Shown: positions 27,172 to 33,687 of the stretch, piece after piece | Layout of the letters: the number at the start of each line of letters is the position of its first letter | Position numbering within the stretch: the first letter of the stretch is position 1 | From: Acinetobacter sichuanensis | Lineage (GTDB): Bacteria > Pseudomonadota > Gammaproteobacteria > Pseudomonadales > Moraxellaceae | NCBI RefSeq assembly: GCF_003024515.2 | Contig: NZ_PYIX02000015.1 | Location: 1 to 64,000, forward strand | DNA: 64,000 bases | Direction: 5' to 3' | Program-made: the position numbers and the translations under genes | The notes under the pieces: generated by a model | Told to the model about the DNA's origin: nothing | The model's input: only the letters and a program-made list of their open reading frames with translations | Database searches by the model: none

Positions 27172-28761
27172 TTACGGAAGCAATGCCATTTTTTGTTTGG
27201 CAATGCTATTTAAAATATCAAAACGACTAGAATCTAAATCTTTTAATGGGCTAATTTCAGTTGGATAGCCATAGACCACAAGCCATTCATACAATGGATG
27301 CAATAAATAGGCATATTCCTGCTCTTCCTGTAGATAGATTTCCGCCAATAAACGCTCAGTCAGTTCTTTGGATAAAATACCAATCTCTGACGCAGGCAAT
27401 GGTAAGCGTTTCCAAACATCCAATAAAAAATCAGGTTCATGACGTTTACGGGCTTGGCGTAAATGCTGCACGATCAAATGATCACGTTTTTCAGTGCTCA
27501 GTAGCGGATACAGATATTGCATATTGGAAGCAAAACGGATGCTTTCGAGTTCTTCTTGATAATTTTCATAGAACCATTGTGCTAAATCGGCACGTTGTTC
27601 ATGAAAACAGCGGAAACAAAATGCATCTAAAATGTGATTTCGCTGATTTTTATATTTCAGCTTCAGTAAACTCTCCCATGTTGGGAAAATCTGTTGCCAA
27701 TAAGACAAAGGCATCGCTTTTAAAATAAAATATAAATAGTCTTCAGCTTTACTTGATTGTGAGAATTTTATTAAATTTTCTTCAATATTCAGCTCTTTAA
27801 TGATTTTACGTTCATTGCCATTTGCAGTGTAATCAATGATATTGAGTTGTTGTAATTGTTCATCCAATTCAATGCTCATTCGCACGATCATACAACGATT
27901 TTTAGCATCAAATTCAATGACATTTTCCAGTAATTGCAGTATTTTTTGCGTATAAGTATGTTCAGAATCATGCAAAAATAAATAGTGTAAACCTTGCCCT
28001 AAAGCTTGTTCAGGTTTCTTTTGATGCAATGCAGTTAAATATGCAATATGCGGGGCAAAGAATGAAAATGGTGTATTTTCAATCCAGTCTTTACGCTGTT
28101 CTTTATCAATACGTTTCCATAAAGCTTCAAAATTTTGATGAATAAAATCAGCATGTTCAAGTGCAAGGTTTTGAAGTAAACGCTCAGCAGGACCTTTACT
28201 TAAACTGGCAAATTTTGCATCTTCTTCATCAATGGGTTGTTGTAAAATCAATGTCTGATGTAAAATTTTAGCCACTTTTAAGCGATTATCCTGACGCAAA
28301 TCTTGCAATTTATAGCTTCGTTCAGGCAATGTTGCCGCTAATAGCAAATCATTATTGGCGACATTCAGTACATCTAAGACCAAATGTGGCGCAATAGCCT
28401 GTTTCTGCAAACGAATGAGATGCAATAGATAATTCACCCAAGCAGACTTATCATATTGAAAATTATATTGATTAAGCTGAACAATACTTTTAATTAGACT
28501 ATTCATACCCCGTTTACTGGGTGTAAATGGCGTTTCATCATCGGCTAAGTGAGCAAGTTGTTGCTCTGAACAAGGATAAGCTTGTTGTGCAGACACTTGA
28601 AAAAGTGTCCATTGCAAATTTAAACCCAATAAATCCTGTTCATCACTGACAAACTCAGAAATGGGCGCAGGTACATGAATCGCTTGTTGATAATGCTGCC
28701 CAAGGGTGAGTTTAAGTTCAAGTTGCTTGGTAAATTGTTCTAAAGGTGAGCTTATAGACAT
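27172..28761 (-). CDS. DUF5691 helical protein
   Basis: A 529-residue, mostly helical soluble protein. Segments such as YQEELESIRFASNMQYLYPLLSTEKRD and LPASEIGILSKELTERLLAEIYL look like alpha-solenoid repeats, but no short motif stands out. The family is found almost only beside SWIM, MoxR, DUF5682 and vWA genes, so I infer a structural or adaptor role in that complex. I chose the ATG at 28761: it has AAGGAGC ten bases upstream and reduces overlap with the SWIM gene to ten bases. The longer frame to 28815 would overlap by 64. Confidence 0.82.
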   Translation of the reverse strand: MSISSPLEQFTKQLELKLTLGQHYQQAIHVPAPISEFVSDEQDLLGLNLQWTLFQVSAQQAYPCSEQQLAHLADDETPFTPSKRGMNSLIKSIVQLNQYNFQYDKSAWVNYLLHLIRLQKQAIAPHLVLDVLNVANNDLLLAATLPERSYKLQDLRQDNRLKVAKILHQTLILQQPIDEEDAKFASLSKGPAERLLQNLALEHADFIHQNFEALWKRIDKEQRKDWIENTPFSFFAPHIAYLTALHQKKPEQALGQGLHYLFLHDSEHTYTQKILQLLENVIEFDAKNRCMIVRMSIELDEQLQQLNIIDYTANGNERKIIKELNIEENLIKFSQSSKAEDYLYFILKAMPLSYWQQIFPTWESLLKLKYKNQRNHILDAFCFRCFHEQRADLAQWFYENYQEELESIRFASNMQYLYPLLSTEKRDHLIVQHLRQARKRHEPDFLLDVWKRLPLPASEIGILSKELTERLLAEIYLQEEQEYAYLLHPLYEWLVVYGYPTEISPLKDLDSSRFDILNSIAKQKMALLP

Positions 28762-30098
28762 TGGTAATGTGCTCCTTGCCAAATACTGATGAGTTGCAGT
28801 TCTAAACCATTCCACTCTAAACCTGCATAAAAAGGTTGATTACTCACCATCATCCATAACGCAGTAAATTGATCAGTACTGAGTGAAATTGGCATCATAT
28901 GATGTGTCGAATCAATCAGATAATAACGCTCATCTTTTTGACTTAAACGCACAGGATTCATCCACCAAAAACTGGTCAGATGCATCGGATTATGACTGAG
29001 TTTTTCTGCATGTTTGGCTAAAGCATCTTCAAAACACACAAAACCTTGCGGCGGTTTATTTTCAATTTTAATGGCGTCAATATCGTTGAGTGTGACTTGC
29101 TCTGCAAGTTTCAAACGTTGTTGTTCTACCCCAGGATAACGCTGTGCTTTGAGTTTAAAATGATGCTGACTTGGTAGGGTTAAGCCATAACGTGTATGCG
29201 GTGCAATATCAAAATCTAAAATTAAATAATCTGTACATGTTTTCTCGTCCCATAACCATTGACGACGAAAATTCCCTTTGGACTGTTGTAATGCTTGTGT
29301 ACGAGAAGCAAGTACACTTAACTGTAGCTCTTCTGTGCTTTGGGTTAACCAAAAATCACTAGCAAGGTTAATGCCCATCAACTGACGTAATTCTTGCTGT
29401 AAATCTAGAGAAAGTTGTTCTCTTTTTTGCCATAGTTCAGCAATCAGATACAAACGCGCAAGCCAAAAAGCACTTTGTTGTTGCCAATTTGGCTGATACA
29501 ACGCACTTGAAAATTCATCAATCCAAATATTGATTCCCGCAGCCTGACCATCTACCAAACGACTGGTAATTTCATGAAAAAATTGTCGTCCATTTTGTGA
29601 ATGCACTTCACCTAAGCCTAAATTGACCACATCTTTAAGCCACAGTTGCAAAGCATCAATGGCTTGGTCAATTTTTTTATCACGTGATTCTTGACGCTTA
29701 GCACGTGCTGCTTCATCAACAGGTTTATTGGCTTTTTCAGCTTTTTTCTCGGTACTTTGCGTGAGTTTGTCACGCCATTTTGTGACCCGTTCAGGAAATT
29801 GTGTTTCATCTTCCTGAATTTGAAACTCGGCGGGATGCTCTTGATACACCATCAGTAAAGCAAGTGCATGCTTACAAGGACGTTTAAAACTTGGACAACT
29901 ACATTCACATTTTAGTTGTGGTAAAAAAATGGCACTTTGATAAATCGCACTCCCTTTAATTTCTGCCCAGATCCATTGATCTGTAGAAGCACCTTTATTA
30001 TTCCAATCATTGACTTTAGCCAATTTTTTAGCAGCTTTTTCTGAATTTGTATCAGGAATGATCTGTTGTATTTGATCAAGCTGAATGGTCAGCAACAT
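28752..30098 (-). CDS. SWIM zinc-finger protein (YehQ-like)
   Basis: First gene of the operon, 448 residues. The SWIM finger is at residues 64-77, KCECSCPSFKRPCKH, which gives CxCx6CxH with Cys66, Cys68, Cys75 and His77. SWIM fingers can bind DNA, RNA or proteins; which applies is unknown. It is followed by a charged linker (about 105-135) and a helical body ending in GLELQLISIWQGAHY. The ribosome binding site is AAGGA. In E. coli the equivalent partner is YehQ. The order SWIM, DUF5691, MoxR, DUF5682, vWA with overlaps or short gaps shows a single transcription unit of about 7.7 kb. Confidence 0.88.
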   Translation of the reverse strand: MLLTIQLDQIQQIIPDTNSEKAAKKLAKVNDWNNKGASTDQWIWAEIKGSAIYQSAIFLPQLKCECSCPSFKRPCKHALALLMVYQEHPAEFQIQEDETQFPERVTKWRDKLTQSTEKKAEKANKPVDEAARAKRQESRDKKIDQAIDALQLWLKDVVNLGLGEVHSQNGRQFFHEITSRLVDGQAAGINIWIDEFSSALYQPNWQQQSAFWLARLYLIAELWQKREQLSLDLQQELRQLMGINLASDFWLTQSTEELQLSVLASRTQALQQSKGNFRRQWLWDEKTCTDYLILDFDIAPHTRYGLTLPSQHHFKLKAQRYPGVEQQRLKLAEQVTLNDIDAIKIENKPPQGFVCFEDALAKHAEKLSHNPMHLTSFWWMNPVRLSQKDERYYLIDSTHHMMPISLSTDQFTALWMMVSNQPFYAGLEWNGLELQLISIWQGAHYQCL

Positions 30099-30680
30099 AA
30101 AAATTCCTTGCGTTATTTTTCATTTTAAATTTAATTTCCTCAATAAATGTATATTTTTCATTTTAATAATTCAACGGGAAAAAGCAGCTAAACGACAAAA
30201 TTTGTCGCTAAATTGTGAAGTATGATTTAAGGGAAATTTAGATAAAAGAGATATTTCATGAAACTTTTAACGTTTTTATTTATTATTTTTATCACTAGAA
30301 AATTTTGAGGGTATTTGGGAAAACATCGTATGGTTTACTTCAACTATTAAAACTTTGTAAGTTCTAACCCTATTGCCTATAAACTTTTGGTCTATAGCGT
30401 CCTAAGCCGAATCGAGATCTTTTGGATTTGTACTACACTCACGTTGTACGCAACTGGCAGCAAGCTACTCTTTTCGATCCCATCACACCCTTGAGACTTA
30501 TAATAGCCAAAGCCTTACGGGATTAATTTCCTAAGATTGGTTGATTTCGAGTAATTTTAAAAATATTTTTCACAAAAATGCATTTAAAACATATTTTTTT
30601 CCATTTCGACAAAAATATCGTATTTTTTACCGCATAAAAAGAGCATTTAGGAGAAATTTTCTCTACATCATCACTTTGTT
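30099..30680. other. 582-base intergenic region with a palindrome, a truncated ORF start and scar-like sequence
   Basis: Nearest the SWIM gene is AT-rich leader and a perfect 15-base palindrome (next entry). At 30258, ATG after AAAAGAGAT opens MKLLTFLFIIFITRKF and stops, which looks like the first residues of an exported protein cut short. From about 30300 to 30540 the base composition is richer in GC than the flanks and shows no ORF on either strand, as expected for a decayed insertion or rearrangement scar. I cannot name a source element. Confidence 0.5.
30193..30207. promoter_or_regulatory. perfect 15-base palindrome upstream of the SWIM-MoxR-vWA operon
   Basis: CGACAAAATTTGTCG is a perfect inverted repeat about the central A, 95 bp upstream of the operon's first start codon. 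A related form, CGACAAAAATATCG, occurs at 30607-30620. It could be a repressor site for the operon; the regulator is not in the window as far as I can tell. Confidence 0.4.
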
Positions 30681-31130
30681 TTATATTTCTCTTGGAGCTT
30701 TAATTTTACTGTTTTTATAATGCTGCGCTAAAGTTTCATTTTCACCATTTAAAAAGAATAAGAGATATTGGCGTGTAGTTGAAAAATCAATTCTCTTAAA
30801 ACCAATATAATCTTTGGTTTTACGGGTAATTAAACCAAAAACATCCTTTTGCGGCATAATCACAGGAATATCACTTTCCATTTTAAACTCTAAATGCTCA
30901 GATGCAGAAAAAGCATTTAAAGTAAATCTAAGACTGTAATGTGTTTCAAGGTCAGTCAATGTAAAGCTCGCATTATCACCATTAAATTGTAGCTGACGCA
31001 CTCTTTGTTGTTGCCAATGAATACTGTCAAATTTAATCAATGCATTAATTGCAGCTAATTTTTCTAAAATCTCATCTCCACCTTCTTGTAGGTTTTTAGG
31101 GGAGTGGATCACTAAATCAAATGTTTTCAT
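30681..31130 (-). CDS. hypothetical protein, no recognised domain
   Basis: 149 residues, soluble, with alternating strands (ALIKFDSIHWQQQRVRQLQFNGDNASFTLTDLETHYSLRFTLNAF) that suggest a beta-rich fold. No signal peptide or metal motif. The ribosome binding site AGGAAAAAG supports translation. Confidence 0.6.
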   Translation of the reverse strand: MKTFDLVIHSPKNLQEGGDEILEKLAAINALIKFDSIHWQQQRVRQLQFNGDNASFTLTDLETHYSLRFTLNAFSASEHLEFKMESDIPVIMPQKDVFGLITRKTKDYIGFKRIDFSTTRQYLLFFLNGENETLAQHYKNSKIKAPREI

Positions 31131-31304
31131 TTTTCTTTTTCCTGATAAGCGGCATTATTTTAACAGAATCTAGCGCTAATCCCTTGAATTTCAGACAAAA
31201 AATCGTGAAATAAATCACATTTAAGCGAAATATTTATTAGTTTTTATTTAAAAACAATCAAAAATAAATACAAAATGTCTTTTTATCATTTTTATTTTAA
31301 AATT

Positions 31305-31886
31305 TTAGTATGGTGCAATTTTATTCAACTTTTCCTGTCTTTTTTTACGAATCCATCGAATCACAACAAACATCAACATAATGACCAGCAATACCACCAA
31401 AATAGGTGCAATTAAAGACAGTATCGAAACGACAATAGCGCCTAGCCATTCTCCTGTTGAAATAATTGGATTAGCAATTCCACCTGTGGTTGCTGTAGAA
31501 ATACCACGAACAGCGACTGTAGTTAATTGTACTGCGCTCGCAGTTCCTCCACCGACAATAATTGCGGCTGCCCAACTGGTAAATTGCGACATTTCCCCTG
31601 TACTGACTGCCATAGTCGTTAATGTTCCTGCAATGAGTGCCACAGGCGTTGCTATCGTATCTAATATGTTATCTACCCAAGGGATATAGTACGCCCCGAT
31701 TTCACAGAGTGTTGCAACAGTTAAACCAATACAGACTGATGGCATTGCCAACCACTCAAAACCCTTCATGGGTTCAAACCATCCCATGAGTGAGGCAATA
31801 CTCATGACCAATAGCGGTACAAATACACGAAAACCACAAGCGGCACTGAGTCCAATACCGATACATAAGCTCAGGATGGTTTCCAT
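31305..31886 (-). CDS. DUF4126 membrane protein
   Basis: A 193-residue inner membrane protein with five or six hydrophobic segments. The start LSLCIGIGLSAACGFRVFVPLLVMSIA and the segment EIGAYYIPWVDNILDTIATPVALIAG are characteristic of DUF4126. The glycine-rich ATTGGIANPIISTGEW loop is also conserved in the family. The C-terminal tail is basic (WIRKKRQEKLNK) and probably cytoplasmic. The function is unknown. Confidence 0.85.
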   Translation of the reverse strand: METILSLCIGIGLSAACGFRVFVPLLVMSIASLMGWFEPMKGFEWLAMPSVCIGLTVATLCEIGAYYIPWVDNILDTIATPVALIAGTLTTMAVSTGEMSQFTSWAAAIIVGGGTASAVQLTTVAVRGISTATTGGIANPIISTGEWLGAIVVSILSLIAPILVVLLVIMLMFVVIRWIRKKRQEKLNKIAPY

Positions 31887-31930
31887 GTTGTGCCCTACCT
31901 TATTGTGTTTATATTTTTTTATACGGTAAC

Positions 31931-31962
31931 AAAAAAGCCCTATGGGGTGATAGGGCTTTTTC
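31931..31962. terminator. bidirectional terminator
   Basis: Stem GCCCTAT / ATAGGGC with a six-base loop, flanked by A run and T run on either side. It separates the 47-residue zinc-ribbon gene from DUF4126 downstream. Confidence 0.85.
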
Positions 31963-31995
31963 TAAAACAGAGAGTAACTGTTTTGTTTGTGCTGC

Positions 31996-32139
31996 TTAGG
32001 CATTCTTGTTGTTGAATTGATTGCCAAGGCATTTGGTACACGGTGGTAGACGATCTGTACCAATTTCTAAGTAGGTGCGGTGTCCGCAGTTGACACAAAA
32101 ATAGAAGCCTGTTCCAGGTTTTTGACCAGCCATAACCAT
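31996..32139 (-). CDS. 47-residue zinc-ribbon protein
   Basis: A very small gene with a good ribosome binding site (GGAG seven bases before the ATG) and its own terminator. The peptide has FCVNCGHRTY and PPCTKCLGNQ, two CxxC pairs about 18 residues apart, as in a single zinc ribbon or rubredoxin-like knuckle. The N terminus (MVMAGQKPGTGFY) matches small zinc-ribbon proteins common in Gammaproteobacteria. Its role is unknown. The second ATG at 32133 is a possible start. Confidence 0.8.
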   Translation of the reverse strand: MVMAGQKPGTGFYFCVNCGHRTYLEIGTDRLPPCTKCLGNQFNNKNA

Positions 32140-32370
32140 TTTTGTTCTCCATAGGTATTAGAAATGGTGAACAAAGTATAGCCTCTTTTTTTTCGCTTTG
32201 TCTACTGTCTATTTTGATAAATGATGATATCATTTTTGCAAGAAATGCTTATATTGGTATTTTTTATCATTTTTATTCCATTTAAAAACTTTTATCACAT
32301 AAATTTATATGTTCTTCTTTTAAATTTCCAAAAACAAATCGGATTTTCTATTCATCAGCTTTTATTTACT

Positions 32371-32733
32371 CTAATGATTAATTTCGTATGGCATACCGTC
32401 TTCACCAAACTCAACGCCTCGTTCGAGCAGTTTTTTGTGTGCAGCGTGATGCACAACACCTCGTTTGCTGACTTTGGGTTCGAATAGTCTGCGTAATGTT
32501 GCTTCACTGACATTGGGATGACTCACCACTTCTATGCGTACGCCCCAAAATTTGTCATTTGCAAAGCGGTCAAGGATTTCTGCATCTGCGTCGGGATTCA
32601 TGGCGGCAACTACTCGGATTGCCTGATTTGGGTCAGTGAGAAAGGGTTCGAGTTCTGCTGTATTGGAAGCGCTACTTGCCGCTATATAGCGGCGTTCTTC
32701 TTCAGCTTTTTGTTCGGGGGATTTTTTGGGCAT
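32371..32733 (-). CDS. small LRV-repeat (variant leucine-rich) protein
   Basis: 120 residues. After a charged start (MPKKSPEQKAEEERRYIAAS) come about two helical repeats: LEPFLTDPNQAIRVVAAMNPDADAEILDRF and ANDKFWGVRIEVVSHPNVSEATLRRLF, which fit the LRV pattern of DxxxxVRxxVAxNPxxxxxxLxxL. The tail is charged. Such repeats bind proteins. The ribosome binding site is weak. No Fe-S cysteines typical of some LRV proteins are present. Confidence 0.7.
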   Translation of the reverse strand: MPKKSPEQKAEEERRYIAASSASNTAELEPFLTDPNQAIRVVAAMNPDADAEILDRFANDKFWGVRIEVVSHPNVSEATLRRLFEPKVSKRGVVHHAAHKKLLERGVEFGEDGMPYEINH

Positions 32734-32764
32734 GGGTTTACAGCTTAAATCCTATGTTTATTTA

Positions 32765-33472
32765 TTAAAAAAGTGAGCCTGTACCTGAACTATTTCGTGT
32801 ATTCATATAAGCATTACTTATTTGAAAATCACTGTAGAATTTTAAAAATTCTTTAGGATCTCGGATTTTACCTAATAAGTTTCTTTTAGATAAAGATACA
32901 AACATTGCAATTGAATAAGCCTGACAGTTTATTGACTTTTCAGGATTAAATTCGATGTCTGTAAATGCCTCATATTTCAATAATTCCTCATGATATTCAG
33001 AATTGAAATTCAAAGCATTAATGTATAACCAATCATAAAATGCTGTTAAAGGCTCTAAAGTCCAATCCATGCCATAAAAATTAAATTTTTTTAACTGCCC
33101 TGATGTTTTTAATCTCTCATCCTTTTTGGCTTCTCGTGAAGTCACGTTTAAAAGATCTAGAAATGGTCCGCCATTTTCAAAAATCTTACTGCTTTGAAAT
33201 GCGCACTCAACACTAAATTTTTGATTCGTCTTTTTATCCAACATCATTAAATTAAAAGCGCTAAGTGCCACTCCTAACGCTAATTCTGACTTGCTAGAAA
33301 TTTCTAAAATTTGAGTGATATTTTGGGTATTTCTAATTGCTTCATGTAAAGAAGCTATAGATTTCTGTTTTTGCACAACAGCAAAACCAGAGTGATACTG
33401 AGAATCCACCATTTTAGTTTCTACAAGAGTAGAACCAACAGTATTAGGAATAAATACAGGACGTTTTGCCAT
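32765..33472 (-). CDS. DarT1-associated NADAR antitoxin homologue, without its toxin
   Basis: A 235-residue protein close to the family (formerly DUF6977) that is normally paired with a DarT1 ADP-ribosyltransferase. Family landmarks in order: KRPVFIPN start, GFAVVQKQKSIASLHEAI, LEISSKSELALGVALSAFNL, FSVECAFQSSKIFENGGPFLDLL, REAKKDERLK, FYGMDWTLEPLTAFYDWLYINAL, and FTDIEFNPEKSINCQA. NADAR enzymes remove ADP-ribose from guanine. No DUF4433 (DarT) gene lies on either side: the neighbours are an LRV protein and acnD. It has a strong AAGGAG site, so it is expressed. It could be a relic of a toxin-antitoxin pair or a defence against DarT from outside. Confidence 0.8.
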   Translation of the reverse strand: MAKRPVFIPNTVGSTLVETKMVDSQYHSGFAVVQKQKSIASLHEAIRNTQNITQILEISSKSELALGVALSAFNLMMLDKKTNQKFSVECAFQSSKIFENGGPFLDLLNVTSREAKKDERLKTSGQLKKFNFYGMDWTLEPLTAFYDWLYINALNFNSEYHEELLKYEAFTDIEFNPEKSINCQAYSIAMFVSLSKRNLLGKIRDPKEFLKFYSDFQISNAYMNTRNSSGTGSLF

Positions 33473-33624
33473 TTATGCGACTCCTTTATAATTACGTATT
33501 TTTACAGTTATTCAATCATCAAAAACACCCTGTCTGTTTTGATGAGATACAAATTTCTTATTAGAATATTTTAGAGTGTAACTATCTTTCAAACTATCTC
33601 TGTTAAAAAAGCCATCAATCCAAT

Positions 33625-33650
33625 AAAAAAACCCCACATAAATGTAGGGT
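33625..33650 (-). terminator. terminator after the aconitase gene
   Basis: On the minus strand ACCCTACAT pairs with ATGTGGGGT through one G-U wobble, and TTTTTT follows. It lies about 38 bp beyond the acnD stop. Confidence 0.8.
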
Positions 33651-33687
33651 CTTTATACAACAAAATCAATTATTTCAGCTTAAAATC

